In this document: one piece after another, positions 9,414 to 18,704 of the stretch
How positions within the stretch are numbered: position 1 is the stretch's first letter
How the letters are laid out: each line of letters starts with the position of its first letter
NCBI GenBank assembly: GCA_020161655.1
Contig: JAIUPC010000019.1
Coordinates: 226,280-290,279 of the forward strand
Direction: 5' to 3'
Length of the DNA: 64,000 nt
DNA from: Pseudomonadota bacterium
GTDB taxonomy: Bacteria; Pseudomonadota; Alphaproteobacteria; Rhodobacterales; Rhodobacteraceae
Position numbers and translations under genes: made by a program
Notes under the pieces: model-generated
The model's input: only the letters and a program-made list of their open reading frames with translations
Told to the model about the DNA's origin: nothing
Databases searched by the model: none

Positions 9414-11734
9414 CAGAACTTCGTCGAGATCGACAGGTCGAAGTTCTGTTCCTTGTCGTAGCTTTCCTTCTGGATCGCCTTCGAGAAGTTGAAGCGCAAG
9501 GGACCGATCGGCGAGGACCAGAGGATTGAAACGCCGATGGAGGAACGCAGGTTCATGCTGTCGTCGATGGTCCCGCCGAGATTGTTGTCGAGTTCCCAGA
9601 CGGAGCCGACATCGGCGAAGAGACCGCCGGTGATCCCGTATTCCTCGGGCAGGCCGATCGGGAATTCCGCCTCAAGCCGCGCCACGGCGAAATAATTGCC
9701 GCCAAGCGCATCCTGGTTCACCGCGGTGAGGTCGCGCGGCCCAAGGCCGTTCGGCTCGAAGCCGCGGATCTTGCCGTTGCCGGTGAAGCGGTCGACGATC
9801 CGGCTGTCGCCGCCCGAGGTCATCACGGCGCCACCTTCCAGTTCGGCCCGGAAGGTAACCTCTTCCTTGAAAGCCTTGATCTGGTAAGACGCCAGCGCCG
9901 TGGAGGTGACGGAATCGATGTCGCCGCCGAGGCCGGCGTAATCCTGGCCGAAACGGAACAGGAAGCCCCGGTTGGGATCAAGCCCGCCAATCCGGTTGTC
10001 GAAAGTGTAGCGGTAGCCAAGAGCGCTCGTCACCAACGCGCCGCGTGCCTCTTCAGCCTTCAGCACGTTGGATGAGTTGACGTTGACGTTGTAGACCTCG
10101 TCACTCGACGCCTTGTAGTGGATATCGAGCTTGCCGAACTCGCTGACCGGAAACTCGAATCCAACCTCGGTTCCGAACCGTTTCGTCGAATAGTCGGAGT
10201 TCTGGTTCTCGGTCGTGTTGTAATAGAACCGGGTGCTGAACTTCAGATCGCGGTCAAGGAACGACGGCTCGACGAAGCTAAACGAACTGTTCTTGTTGTC
10301 CACGCCGCCCGACAGGTTGAGGCTGACCGTCTGGCCGCGGCCAAGGAAGTTGGTCTCTGTGAGACCAACAACCAAACCGACGCCGCCCGAGACGCTGTAG
10401 CTCGCGCCGAAGTTTAGCGATCCGGTCGGCTGTTCCTCGACGTTCACGTCCACGATCACCTGATCGGTTGACGTTCCCTGACGGGCGTTCACATCCGCCG
10501 TCTTGAAGAAGCCGAGCGCCCGGATGCGCTCTGCCGCCTGACGGATTTCGCGCGGATTGAAGGGGTCGCCCTCGACCGAGCGGAACTGCCGCCGAACCAC
10601 CCGGTCCAGCGTGGTTGTGTTGCCCTCGATGTCGATGCGTTCGACAAAGACCCGCGGCCCTTTGGTCAGCGCAAAGACCACGTCGAGCGTCTGGTTCGCC
10701 TCGTTCCGGGCGATGCGCGGTTCGACCGCAAGGAAGTTGATACCCTGCTTCAGCGCTAGGTTTTCCATCCGGGTGATGGTGGTGTCGATTGCCGTGGGCG
10801 AATAGGTCACGCCAGACCGGATGCGGATCGAATCCGCATAGGCGGCGGCGTCGATACCCGGATATTCGCTGACCACACGGGTGGAATTGATCTTGTAGCT
10901 CTGCCCTTCGCGGACGTTATAGGTCAGGAAGAAGCCCTCGCGGTCGCGCGCATACTCCTGCGCCACCGACAGGACCTGGAAGTCGATGAAGCCGCGGTTG
11001 CGGTAAAAGTCGGTCAGAAGCTGCTTGTCGAACTCGATCCGGTCGGCCTGATAGCTGTCGCGCTGGATGAAGGCGCGGAGAAACCCCGCCTGCTTGCTGG
11101 CCAGCACCTGCCGCAGGCGGCGGTCGGAATAGCTGCGGTTGCCGGTGAAGGACAGGCGCTCCACCTCGGTCACCTTGCCTTCGCGAATCTCGAAAACCAC
11201 GTCGACGCGGTTGTCGCCACGGTCGATCACCCGCGGCTCCACCCGCGCGGCCATGCGGCCCCTGTCGGCGTAAAGCTGGGTGATGGCTGCGGCATCGGCC
11301 TGAAGCTGCGCCGCCGAATAGATGCGCCGGCTCTGCGACTTGACGGCGGCGGCAAGCTCTTCGTCCTTCAGCCGCGCGTTACCCTCGAAGTCGATCACGT
11401 TGACCGTAGGATTCTCGACGACCCGGATGATGAGCGTGCCGCCAGAGGGAACCAGTTCGATGCTGGAAAAGAGGCCGGAGGCGTTCAGCCGCTGGTAGGC
11501 GTCATTCAGCCCCGCCTGGCTGATGGACTGGCCCTGCGCCACGCCGGCGAACTTGGCGATCGTCGCCGGGTCGACCCGCTCGTTGCCTTCCACGACCACG
11601 CTGCTGAAAACGTAAGATTGCGAAAAGGCAGGCACGCCACCAAAGGCAACGGCCACTGCGATAAGTCCGACCGCGCTTGCGCGCCGCACTGCAGACAAGG
11701 AAAACCTGCGCGCTCCGCCCGAAACCTCCAGCAT
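9413..11734 (-). CDS. bamA: Outer-membrane assembly factor BamA
   Basis: BamA is the central channel of the BAM complex that inserts beta-barrel proteins into the outer membrane. The 773-residue protein has an N-terminal signal peptide (cleavage near residue 39, AFSQ/S). Five POTRA repeats span about residues 40-440, with recognisable VVVEGNERV, NVIDFEGNARL, LSFTGNRSY and IDIEGNTTT blocks. A 16-strand barrel follows and ends with phenylalanine (SISTKF), the usual BAM recognition signal. RGFEPNGLGPRD contains the conserved barrel-loop RGF motif. A TTGACA promoter lies just upstream. Confidence 0.97.
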   Translation of the reverse strand: MLEVSGGARRFSLSAVRRASAVGLIAVAVAFGGVPAFSQSYVFSSVVVEGNERVDPATIAKFAGVAQGQSISQAGLNDAYQRLNASGLFSSIELVPSGGTLIIRVVENPTVNVIDFEGNARLKDEELAAAVKSQSRRIYSAAQLQADAAAITQLYADRGRMAARVEPRVIDRGDNRVDVVFEIREGKVTEVERLSFTGNRSYSDRRLRQVLASKQAGFLRAFIQRDSYQADRIEFDKQLLTDFYRNRGFIDFQVLSVAQEYARDREGFFLTYNVREGQSYKINSTRVVSEYPGIDAAAYADSIRIRSGVTYSPTAIDTTITRMENLALKQGINFLAVEPRIARNEANQTLDVVFALTKGPRVFVERIDIEGNTTTLDRVVRRQFRSVEGDPFNPREIRQAAERIRALGFFKTADVNARQGTSTDQVIVDVNVEEQPTGSLNFGASYSVSGGVGLVVGLTETNFLGRGQTVSLNLSGGVDNKNSSFSFVEPSFLDRDLKFSTRFYYNTTENQNSDYSTKRFGTEVGFEFPVSEFGKLDIHYKASSDEVYNVNVNSSNVLKAEEARGALVTSALGYRYTFDNRIGGLDPNRGFLFRFGQDYAGLGGDIDSVTSTALASYQIKAFKEEVTFRAELEGGAVMTSGGDSRIVDRFTGNGKIRGFEPNGLGPRDLTAVNQDALGGNYFAVARLEAEFPIGLPEEYGITGGLFADVGSVWELDNNLGGTIDDSMNLRSSIGVSILWSSPIGPLRFNFSKAIQKESYDKEQNFDLSISTKF

Positions 11735-11778
11735 GTTCTGCCCCTCACCGCCGATTATTTAGAATTACCTTTGCAACG

Positions 11779-11807
11779 TGAGTACCGTTTCAGACGGACC
11801 TTGTCAA
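11779..11807 (-). promoter_or_regulatory. Probable bamA promoter
   Basis: On the minus strand a perfect TTGACA (11807-11802) is followed, after 17 bases, by TACTCA (11784-11779), about 45 bases before the bamA ATG. An 8-base stem inverted repeat (CGCGGCCC, 11817-11824, with 11832-11839) lies just upstream, downstream of the small membrane-protein gene, and may end that transcript. The cluster may therefore be transcribed in at least two pieces. Confidence 0.5.
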
Positions 11808-11816
11808 AAGCCGAGA

Positions 11817-11839
11817 CGCGGCCCGGATGAGGGGCCGCG
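11817..11839 (-). terminator. Hairpin between small membrane gene and bamA
   Basis: Perfect 8-base arms CGCGGCCC/GGGCCGCG enclose a 7-base loop. On the minus strand it is followed about eight bases later by CTTTTG, so it could act as a weak terminator or an attenuator. There is no continuous T run. Confidence 0.4.
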
Positions 11840-11875
11840 CCTTGCGGTTTCGGCGGTGCTGAATATGCGCTGAAA

Positions 11876-12040
11876 TCAGCGCATGAAATCGGATTGCGGG
11901 ATCTGGAGCTTTGCGACTTCGGCGCCGATCATGGCGCCACCGGCCAGTCCGACGACGATGGCGGCGGGAATCAGGATGCGGCCGAGGCTGAGTTCGAGGA
12001 CCAGCGAAAGCCCCCTGTAGCCGCTCTGGATCATCTGCAT
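11876..12040 (-). CDS. Small single-span membrane protein
   Basis: A 54-residue protein starts MQMIQSGYRGLSLVLELSLG, continues with one hydrophobic span (about residues 22-42, ILIPAAIVVGLAGGAMIGA) and ends KLQIPQSDFMR. The ATG at 12040 has GAGGG seven bases upstream; the longer frame to 12121 has no good start. The gene lies between rseP and bamA in the same direction, so it may be part of the envelope operon. I do not recognise a named family. It looks real because of the ribosome-binding site, the clean membrane segment and the position. Confidence 0.6.
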   Translation of the reverse strand: MQMIQSGYRGLSLVLELSLGRILIPAAIVVGLAGGAMIGAEVAKLQIPQSDFMR

Positions 12041-12136
12041 TTCCGTACCCTCATGCGTACCTGCTCTGCCGCCCGAGACTAGGTAGCAAATGTGGCGCGA
12101 TTGGGGCGAGCACGCAACCATAGGTAGAGTGTCGGT

Positions 12137-13474
12137 TTATTTGCAGAAAAGATCGTTCGACAGCCCGAAGAACATCAGGGCAAGGACCACCGTAAGCCCG
12201 ACGGCCAAAGCCACGTTCATCACCCGGTCCGACGGCGGTTTGCCGCGCGCCCATTCATAGGCGTGAAACACCAGATGCCCGCCATCGAGGACCGGAATCG
12301 GGAAAAGGTTCAGAAGGCCGATGGCGGTGGAAAGCGCGGCGATCATCCAGATGAACGATGTCAGCCCGGCGCTGGCCGCATTGCCGGTGGCCTTGGCCAT
12401 GCCGATCGGGCCATTGATGTTGCAGGTCGAAATCTTGCCAGCGACCATGCTGGAGATTGCCGAGAAGGTGCTGTCGATCACGCCCCAGGTCATGCGGGCG
12501 CCGGATTTCAGCGCCTCCAGCGGGCCGGGCATCCGCGTCTCTGGCTCAAACATGAAGCTGCCGGAAATGCCAAGCTGGTAGCCGGTTTCAAGGCCGCCAT
12601 CCTCACCCGTCACCGGGCGCTGGCGGGGGGTCAAGGTGGTATCGAACACCTCGCCGTCGCGCCAGACACTCAGCGCGACCGGGGCGCCGGCGCTGGCCTG
12701 AACCTCGCCCCTGAGATCATCGAAACGCGGGATCGGCTTGCCGTTGGCCTTGACGATCACATCGCCGACGGCAAGCCCGGCATCGCCCGCGGCACTCGCC
12801 GGCAGGACCGACTGGACGAGCGCCGGAATCAGCGTCGGCCCGGTGACGGTTTCCTCGCGCCCGTCACGTTCGACGACGTAGGTGATCTGGTCCTGCGCCG
12901 GAAGCTCGTCGGCGACCTTGCCGAGTGCTTCGTAATCCGGCGTCGGCTTGCCGTCGACCGAAACGATCCTGTCGCCGGGCATGAGCTGCGTCTCGACCGG
13001 CAGCGGCTTCAGCGCGGCGATCGTCGGCTGATCGGTGGCGATGCCGGTGAAGAAGAGCATCCCGCCAAAGACGATGATCGACAGGATGAAGTTGAAGGCC
13101 GGTCCGGCAAAGACCGTTGCCGCCCGCGCCCAAAGGGGCGCGCCGTGCATGGTATGGCGCTTCTCCGCCTCGGAAAGCTGCGCCATCGTCGCCTCGTCGG
13201 CACCGGCGGAGCTGGCATTGGCATCGCCAAGGAATTTCACATAGCCGCCGAAGGGCAGCGCCGCGATCTGCCAGCGCGTGCCGCGCTTGTCCATCCGGCT
13301 CCAGACCACCGGGCCGAAGCCGATGGAGAACACCTCCGCCCGGATGCCCGACCAGCGGCCGACGATGTAATGGCCGAACTCATGGACAAAGACGATGATC
13401 GACAGCGCCACGATGAAGGTCGCCACCGTGTAGGCGAGGCTGCCGAGGCTGAGAAGAAGGGCGGGAAGTTCCAA
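12137..13474 (-). CDS. rseP: Site-2 zinc metalloprotease RseP
   Basis: RseP is an inner-membrane intramembrane protease that cuts anti-sigma factors and leftover signal peptides. The protein is 445 residues. The zinc motif HEFGH (H31, E32, H35) is in the first membrane helix, PDZ region(s) lie in the periplasmic part (about 120-280), and PVLDGGH in the third helix supplies the third ligand. The start is a TTG at 13474: AGGA is seven bases upstream and the following residues ELPALLLSLGSLAYTVATF form the first helix. The longer frame to 13570 overlaps dxr and is not plausible. Confidence 0.93.
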   Translation of the reverse strand: MELPALLLSLGSLAYTVATFIVALSIIVFVHEFGHYIVGRWSGIRAEVFSIGFGPVVWSRMDKRGTRWQIAALPFGGYVKFLGDANASSAGADEATMAQLSEAEKRHTMHGAPLWARAATVFAGPAFNFILSIIVFGGMLFFTGIATDQPTIAALKPLPVETQLMPGDRIVSVDGKPTPDYEALGKVADELPAQDQITYVVERDGREETVTGPTLIPALVQSVLPASAAGDAGLAVGDVIVKANGKPIPRFDDLRGEVQASAGAPVALSVWRDGEVFDTTLTPRQRPVTGEDGGLETGYQLGISGSFMFEPETRMPGPLEALKSGARMTWGVIDSTFSAISSMVAGKISTCNINGPIGMAKATGNAASAGLTSFIWMIAALSTAIGLLNLFPIPVLDGGHLVFHAYEWARGKPPSDRVMNVALAVGLTVVLALMFFGLSNDLFCK

Positions 13475-13487
13475 ATTGGCGTCCTGT

Positions 13488-14654
13488 CTATTGCATCGTC
13501 TCAGCGGCGATGCGGCGCGCCTGACCGTCGATGTCGAGAACCATATCGATGCTGTCCGGGACTTTGCCAAGCCCCCCTGTGGCGGAAAGCCGGTCGAGAA
13601 CCTTCTCGACCACCGCCGCCATGTCGGTGAAACGGATGCGCCCCGCGATGAAGGCGTCGAGAGCGGTTTCCTTGGCGGCGTTGAAGCTCGCGCCGGCCAG
13701 ACCGCCGATCCGCATGACTTCGCGCGCGAGCCTCAGAGCCGGGTAGCGGGCCGGATCGGGGTTGCGGAAGGTCAGGCTGCCGATCCGGGCGAGGTCGAGC
13801 CGCGCAATGGGAAGATGCGCCCGGTCAGGCCAGTTCAGCGCATAGCCGATGGCATGGCGCATGTCGGGCGCGCCAAGATGGGCGATCATGCCGCCGTCAC
13901 GGAACCCGACCAGCGCATGAACCAGCGATTCCGGGTGGACGAGAACCTCCACCCGGTCGGGGTCTATGCCGAAGAACTCTTTCGCCTCAATGACTTCCAG
14001 CGCCTTGTTGAACATGGAGGCGCTGTCGATGGTGATCCTCTGCCCCATCGCCCAATTCGGGTGGCAGGAGGCTTCGGCCACCGTCGCAGCCGCCAGCCGT
14101 TCCATCGGCCAGTCGCGGAAGGCGCCGCCCGAGGCGGTGATGGTGATATGTTCGACCGTCGCCAGGTTCTCGCCGAGAAGGGCCTGGAAGACCGCGGAAT
14201 GTTCGCTGTCGACCGGCAGGATCGTCGCGCCATGTTTTCTGGCCCTGGCCATCAGCAATGGCCCGGCTGTGACGAGGCTTTCCTTGTTGGCCAGCGCCAG
14301 TACCGAGCCATGGGAAAGCGCGCGGAAACCGGGTGCGAGCCCTGCTGCCCCGACGATGCCGGACATGATCCAGTCCGCCGGACGCTCCGCCGCTTCAGCA
14401 ACCGCCATCGGCCCGCCGGCGCATTCCGTCGCGGTCCCGGCCAAAGCAGCGCGGAGGTCGGGCAGAAGTCTGGCCTCGGCAATGACCGCAAGCTCGGCCT
14501 TCAGCGACCGCGCCTGTTCGGCCAGACGCGCCACGTTGCGCCCCCCGGTCAGCGCCACGGTCCGATATCGCTCTGGCCCACCCTGCCGCATCAGCAGGTC
14601 GAAGGTGCTTTCTCCAATGGAGCCGGTCGATCCGAAGACGGAGATGCTGCGCAT
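13488..14654 (-). CDS. dxr: DXP reductoisomerase Dxr (IspC)
   Basis: Dxr converts 1-deoxy-D-xylulose 5-phosphate to MEP with NADPH, the committed step of the non-mevalonate isoprenoid pathway. The 388-residue protein begins MRSISVFGSTGSIGEST (NADPH-binding GSTGSIG). It contains LPVDSEHSA and SGGAFRDWP, which form the metal and substrate site, and a C-terminal four-helix domain. It starts 4 bases after cdsA ends. Neighbouring uppS uses the pathway's product. Confidence 0.97.
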   Translation of the reverse strand: MRSISVFGSTGSIGESTFDLLMRQGGPERYRTVALTGGRNVARLAEQARSLKAELAVIAEARLLPDLRAALAGTATECAGGPMAVAEAAERPADWIMSGIVGAAGLAPGFRALSHGSVLALANKESLVTAGPLLMARARKHGATILPVDSEHSAVFQALLGENLATVEHITITASGGAFRDWPMERLAAATVAEASCHPNWAMGQRITIDSASMFNKALEVIEAKEFFGIDPDRVEVLVHPESLVHALVGFRDGGMIAHLGAPDMRHAIGYALNWPDRAHLPIARLDLARIGSLTFRNPDPARYPALRLAREVMRIGGLAGASFNAAKETALDAFIAGRIRFTDMAAVVEKVLDRLSATGGLGKVPDSIDMVLDIDGQARRIAAETMQ

Positions 14655-14658
14655 GGCC

Positions 14659-15453
14659 TCAGAACCTGACGACCGGAACCGGCGTCAGCTGCGCCACGAG
14701 GAGCATGAAGAGCGCCGCCCCGAGCAGCCCGTCGAAGCGGTCCATGAGGCCGCCATGGCCGGGAATGAGGTTGGAACTGTCCTTCACCCCTGCCCGTCTT
14801 TTGATGGCGCTTTCGGCGATGTCGCCCATCTGCGAGGCGAAGGCGAGAACCGAGGAGATCCAGAGAAGGTCGATCCCCGCCGTCGATATCTTGAGAAACA
14901 CGAATCCCACAATCGCCGCAAAGATCCAGCCGGCGACGGTCCCCGACCAGGTCTTCTTCGGGCTGACCGCCGGCCAGAACTTCGGCCCGCCGAGGATGCG
15001 CCCGGCGAAGTAGCCGGCGATGTCGGTGATGACAACGACGAGGACCAGCCAGAGGAGCCAGAGCATCCCGTAGCCTTCGCGGAAGGCGACAAGGCCGTAG
15101 CTCGCCAGCATGATCATGACGGCATAGACCGTCGCCTCGATCTTCATCGGCCGCTCCGGGCGCACCGCGATCAGAAGCGGCGGCACAAGAAGCAGCGGCG
15201 TGAAATAGGGATTGCCGGTGTAGAGGACAATCGCCAGCGCGACCGCCGCGACAAGGCCGAGAATCTTCGCCTCGTCAGGCCGGGCCTGATCGGTCATCGC
15301 CGCCAGTTCCCAGACCATCAGCCCGGCGCAGACAACCGCCAGCGCCGCGAACCAGATACCGCCCATCCAGACCAGAAAGAGGCCGCCCGCCGCCATCGCC
15401 GCGCCCGAGATGATCCGGGGTGCGAGGTCGTCCCATTTGCGCGGCGCGTTCAT
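14659..15453 (-). CDS. cdsA: Phosphatidate cytidylyltransferase CdsA
   Basis: CdsA makes CDP-diacylglycerol from phosphatidate and CTP, the branch point for all phospholipids. The 264-residue polytopic protein has about seven or eight membrane helices. The family signature is near the C-terminus: SAIKRRAGVKDSSNLIPGHG followed by GLMDRFDG, with the two conserved aspartates. Its ATG overlaps the uppS stop by four bases. The unusually hydrophilic N-terminus (MNAPRKWDDLAPR) faces the cytoplasm. Confidence 0.96.
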   Translation of the reverse strand: MNAPRKWDDLAPRIISGAAMAAGGLFLVWMGGIWFAALAVVCAGLMVWELAAMTDQARPDEAKILGLVAAVALAIVLYTGNPYFTPLLLVPPLLIAVRPERPMKIEATVYAVMIMLASYGLVAFREGYGMLWLLWLVLVVVITDIAGYFAGRILGGPKFWPAVSPKKTWSGTVAGWIFAAIVGFVFLKISTAGIDLLWISSVLAFASQMGDIAESAIKRRAGVKDSSNLIPGHGGLMDRFDGLLGAALFMLLVAQLTPVPVVRF

Positions 15454-16178
15454 GCGGTCAGCGCACCGCCGTAACGCCGCTCGCGCCCGCAGAACCGGGC
15501 CACGATCGCCTCAAGCTCCTCAGCCGAAAAATCGGGCCAGAGCGTGTCGGTGAATTCATATTCGGCATAGGCCGACTGCCAGAGCAGGTAGTTGGAGATC
15601 CGCGTCTCGCCGCTGGTGCGGATCACGAGGTCGGGATCGGGGAGGTCGTGGGTATCAAGCCGCGCCTCCAGCGCCGCCTCATCAACCTCGGACGGGGTAA
15701 GCTTGCCGGCGGCCACGTCTTCGGCAATCTGCCGCGCGGCGCGCATCAGCTCGTCCCGGCCGCCGTAGTTGATGGCGACGGTCAGGTGCAGCCGGTCGTT
15801 GTCCTTGGTCCGCTCCTCGATCCCCGCCATCAGCTTTTGCAGCTTCTTGTCGAGCCGGTCGCGGCCGCCGATGAACCTGAGGCGCACGCCCTCGGTCGAA
15901 AGCCGTTCAGCCTCGGACTGGATGTAGCGGGCGAAGATCGTCATCAACCCGATGACCTCTTCGGTCGAGCGCTTCCAGTTCTCGGTCGAAAAGGCGTAAA
16001 GTGTCAGGTAGCGGATGCCGAGGCCGGGTGCCGCCTCGACGATGGAGCGGACGCGTTCGGCGCCGCGACGGTGGCCGACAAGACGTGGCCAACCGCGTGC
16101 GGTGGCCCAGCGGCCATTGCCATCCATGATGATGGCGACGTGGGACGGCATCGTACCCGTGATGTCCTTCGCGGCCAT
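15450..16178 (-). CDS. uppS: Undecaprenyl diphosphate synthase UppS
   Basis: UppS is a cis-prenyltransferase that extends FPP with eight isopentenyl units to form the C55 carrier for peptidoglycan and O-antigen. The 242-residue protein has the catalytic aspartate D19 in VAIIMDGNGRWA, the LTLYAFSTENWKR block, and the C-terminal DLVIRTSGETRISNYLLWQ signature. It is soluble or peripheral. The 4-base overlap with cdsA indicates coupling. Confidence 0.97.
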   Translation of the reverse strand: MAAKDITGTMPSHVAIIMDGNGRWATARGWPRLVGHRRGAERVRSIVEAAPGLGIRYLTLYAFSTENWKRSTEEVIGLMTIFARYIQSEAERLSTEGVRLRFIGGRDRLDKKLQKLMAGIEERTKDNDRLHLTVAINYGGRDELMRAARQIAEDVAAGKLTPSEVDEAALEARLDTHDLPDPDLVIRTSGETRISNYLLWQSAYAEYEFTDTLWPDFSAEELEAIVARFCGRERRYGGALTA

Positions 16179-16211
16179 TGGCCCTGCCCTTTTCCGCCCC
16201 CGCGCAGGTCC

Positions 16212-16775
16212 TCAGACCTGCATGATCTCCGCCTGCTTGTCTTCCAGTGCCTTGTCGACGCCGACGATGGCCTTGTCCGTCAGGCTCTGCACTTCATCAT
16301 GCCAGAACTTCTGATCGTCTTCGCTCATCCCGTCGCCCTTGGCCTTCTTGATCTGGTCCATCCCGTCGCGCCGCACATTGCGGACGGCCACCCGCGCGTG
16401 TTCGGCATATTGCGCCGCAACCTTGGTTAACTCACGACGCCGTTCTTCATTAAGTTCGGGAATGGGCAACATTATGATGGTGCCGTTGGTCTGCGGATTG
16501 ATGCCGAGACCGCTTTCACGGATCGCCTTCTCGACCTTGCTGACAAGGCCCTTGTCCCAGACGTTCACCGTGACCATGCGCGGTTCGGGCACGTTGATGG
16601 TGCCGACCTGATTGATCGGCGTCATCGAGCCATAGGCATCGACCATCACCGGCTCGACAATCGAGGCGGAGGCGCGGCCGGTCCTGAGGCTGGCGAATTC
16701 GTGGCGGAGCGCGTTCATGGCCCCGTCCATGCGACGCGAGAGTGCGTCAATGTCAATCTCGATATCGTCAGACAT
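16212..16775 (-). CDS. frr: Ribosome recycling factor
   Basis: RRF splits the post-termination ribosome together with EF-G. At 187 residues and ending [10 protein letters not shown], it has the standard length. It contains [15 protein letters not shown] and [16 protein letters not shown] from the family core. It is followed by uppS after 33 bases and preceded by pyrH, the conserved order in proteobacteria. Confidence 0.97.
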   Translation of the reverse strand: MSDDIEIDIDALSRRMDGAMNALRHEFASLRTGRASASIVEPVMVDAYGSMTPINQVGTINVPEPRMVTVNVWDKGLVSKVEKAIRESGLGINPQTNGTIIMLPIPELNEERRRELTKVAAQYAEHARVAVRNVRRDGMDQIKKAKGDGMSEDDQKFWHDEVQSLTDKAIVGVDKALEDKQAEIMQV

Positions 16776-16850
16776 CGTTTTGTTCCGTTTCTGCTCGTCT
16801 CGACCGTCTTTGCGCCCTTTTACATAGAACGCACGGGGAAAGAAACTGTT

Positions 16851-17582
16851 TCAGCCACCCACGCGGGTATAGGTGCCGCTGCCGGCAAGAATGCCGCGGA
16901 AGCCGCCGGGTTCGTCCAGAGAGAAGACGATGATCGGCAGGTTGTTGTCGCGGGCAAGCGCGATTGCCGAGGCATCCATAACGCCGAGGTGCTTTTGCAG
17001 CACCTCGTCATAGCTCACCGTGTCGTAGCGCTTGGCGTCGGGGAACTTCTTGGGGTCCTTGTCATAGACCCCGTCGACCTTGGTGCCCTTGAAGATCGCC
17101 TCGCAGCCCATTTCGTTGGCGCGGAGCGTCGCGGCGGTGTCGGTGGTAAAATAGGGGTTCCCGGTACCGGCGGCGAAGATGCAGACGCGTTTCTTCTCAA
17201 GGTGGCGCACCGCGCGGCGGCGAATATAGGGTTCGCAGACCGTGTCCATCGGGATGGCCGAGATGACGCGGGTATGAATACCCTGCGCCTCAAGCGCTGC
17301 CTGCATGGCGAGCGCGTTCATCACCGTGGCCAGCATCCCCATGTAATCGGCCGTCGCCCGTTCCATCCCCTGAGCCGAGCCTTGCAGGCCCCGGAAGATG
17401 TTGCCGCCGCCGATCACCATGCAGATCTCGACGCCGAGGTCATGGACCGTCTTCACCTCGGCGGCGATACGGCTGACGGTTGGCGGATGCAGGCCGTAGC
17501 CCTGATCGCCCATCAGCGCCTCGCCCGAAATCTTCAGGAGAACGCGTTTGTACTTGACCTGTGGTCCATCCGGCCCGCTCAT
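16851..17582 (-). CDS. pyrH: UMP kinase PyrH
   Basis: PyrH phosphorylates UMP to UDP in pyrimidine synthesis and is a homohexamer of the amino-acid kinase fold. The 243-residue protein starts [20 protein letters not shown], with the KISGEALMG substrate loop and the glycine-rich [10 protein letters not shown]. It ends GTYTRVGG. The reading frame stays open about 2 kb further upstream, antisense to miaA and the AraC gene. The ATG at 17582 begins the conserved protein, so the rest is an artefact of GC-rich sequence. rpsB and tsf, which often precede pyrH, are not present here. Confidence 0.96.
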   Translation of the reverse strand: MSGPDGPQVKYKRVLLKISGEALMGDQGYGLHPPTVSRIAAEVKTVHDLGVEICMVIGGGNIFRGLQGSAQGMERATADYMGMLATVMNALAMQAALEAQGIHTRVISAIPMDTVCEPYIRRRAVRHLEKKRVCIFAAGTGNPYFTTDTAATLRANEMGCEAIFKGTKVDGVYDKDPKKFPDAKRYDTVSYDEVLQKHLGVMDASAIALARDNNLPIIVFSLDEPGGFRGILAGSGTYTRVGG

Positions 17583-17720
17583 TGCCCGCTCCGCTTGCCG
17601 CATTGTTTGTTCGCGCGCAAAATGAAGGAAATCCCCGCCGGGTACAACCAGATGGCTGAACGACAGGTCAAGGGCATGGCGGGGGCAGTCGAAACTGGAT
17701 GAACCAAGGCGGGTAAGCTT

Positions 17721-18596
17721 CTGACACTTCTGGATGAACTGAGGCCGGACCTGCCGGTCCTGATCGCCGGGCCGACGGCCTCCGGCAAGTCGGCGCTGGC
17801 GCTTGAGATCGCGGCACGGCAGGGCGGGATCATCGTCAATGCCGACGCGCTTCAGGTCTGGCGCACATGGCGGATTCTCACTGCCCGACCGACGGAAGAG
17901 GAGGAAGCCCGCGCGCGGCACCGGCTTTACGGCCAAGTGGCGCCCGGCAACGACTATTCGGTCGGCCACTGGCTCCGCGAGGTGGCGCCGCTGCTGGCCG
18001 GGCCGGAGCGGGTGATCATCGTCGGCGGCACCGGGCTTTACCTCACCGCGCTGACCGAGGGGCTGGCAGAAATCCCGCCGACCCCGCCAGAGGTCCGCGC
18101 CGAGGCCGACCGGCGCATGGCGACGGAGGGGCCGGCACCGATGCTGGCGGAGCTCGAGGCCGGGACGGCGGCCCGTATCGACCGGCTCAACCCCGCCCGC
18201 ATCCAGCGCGCCTGGGAGGTGCAGCGCGCCACGGGCAGAGGCCTTGCCGCCTGGCAGGATGACACCGCAGCCCCGCTTTTGCCGCTCTCTCGCGCCCAGC
18301 CTTTGGTGCTGGTGCCGGACCGCGACTGGCTCGCCCGGCGCATCGACACGCGCTTTGACCGGATGCTTCAGGAAGGCGCACTTGATGAGGTGCGCCGGGT
18401 GCTCCCCTATTGGGACCCCGCCGCGCTTTGGGCCAGGGCGATCGGTGCGCCGGAACTGGTCTCGCATCTTCGCGGCGACATGGCGATCGATGCCGCGCGT
18501 GACGCAGCGCAGGCCGCCAGCCGGCAATATGCCAAGCGCCAGCGGACCTGGTTCCGCAGCCGGATGAAGGAGTGGCGCTGCGTCACCCTGCCCTGA
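17721..18596 (+). CDS. miaA: tRNA dimethylallyltransferase MiaA, unusual start
   Basis: MiaA adds dimethylallyl to A37 of tRNAs reading UNN codons, using the isoprenoid supply that Dxr helps make. The frame gives [20 protein letters not shown] (P-loop), [16 protein letters not shown] and [22 protein letters not shown], all MiaA blocks. It ends with [14 protein letters not shown] and stops at 18596. Between the in-frame TGA at 17700 and the P-loop there is no ATG, GTG or TTG. The first usable codons are CTG at 17721, 17730 and 17739. CTG at 17721 would give 291 residues, the normal MiaA length. A GTG at 17937 would delete the P-loop and is rejected. The start is therefore uncertain; a sequencing error in the first codons is possible. 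Confidence 0.82.
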   Translation: MTLLDELRPDLPVLIAGPTASGKSALALEIAARQGGIIVNADALQVWRTWRILTARPTEEEEARARHRLYGQVAPGNDYSVGHWLREVAPLLAGPERVIIVGGTGLYLTALTEGLAEIPPTPPEVRAEADRRMATEGPAPMLAELEAGTAARIDRLNPARIQRAWEVQRATGRGLAAWQDDTAAPLLPLSRAQPLVLVPDRDWLARRIDTRFDRMLQEGALDEVRRVLPYWDPAALWARAIGAPELVSHLRGDMAIDAARDAAQAASRQYAKRQRTWFRSRMKEWRCVTLP

Positions 18597-18704
18597 CGCC
18601 ACCGCAACTTTTCCCTTTGTTTGCCGGACGTTTGCGCCTAATGTTCCCAGCGCACGCGCAGATACCGGGCGCCGGACGACCGGCAAGAATTGGGGATACG
18701 GGAC

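Noticed and set aside
17937-18596. miaA starting at the GTG at 17937
   Set aside because: This would remove the P-loop and the substrate-binding NAD motif that are clearly encoded in frame upstream.
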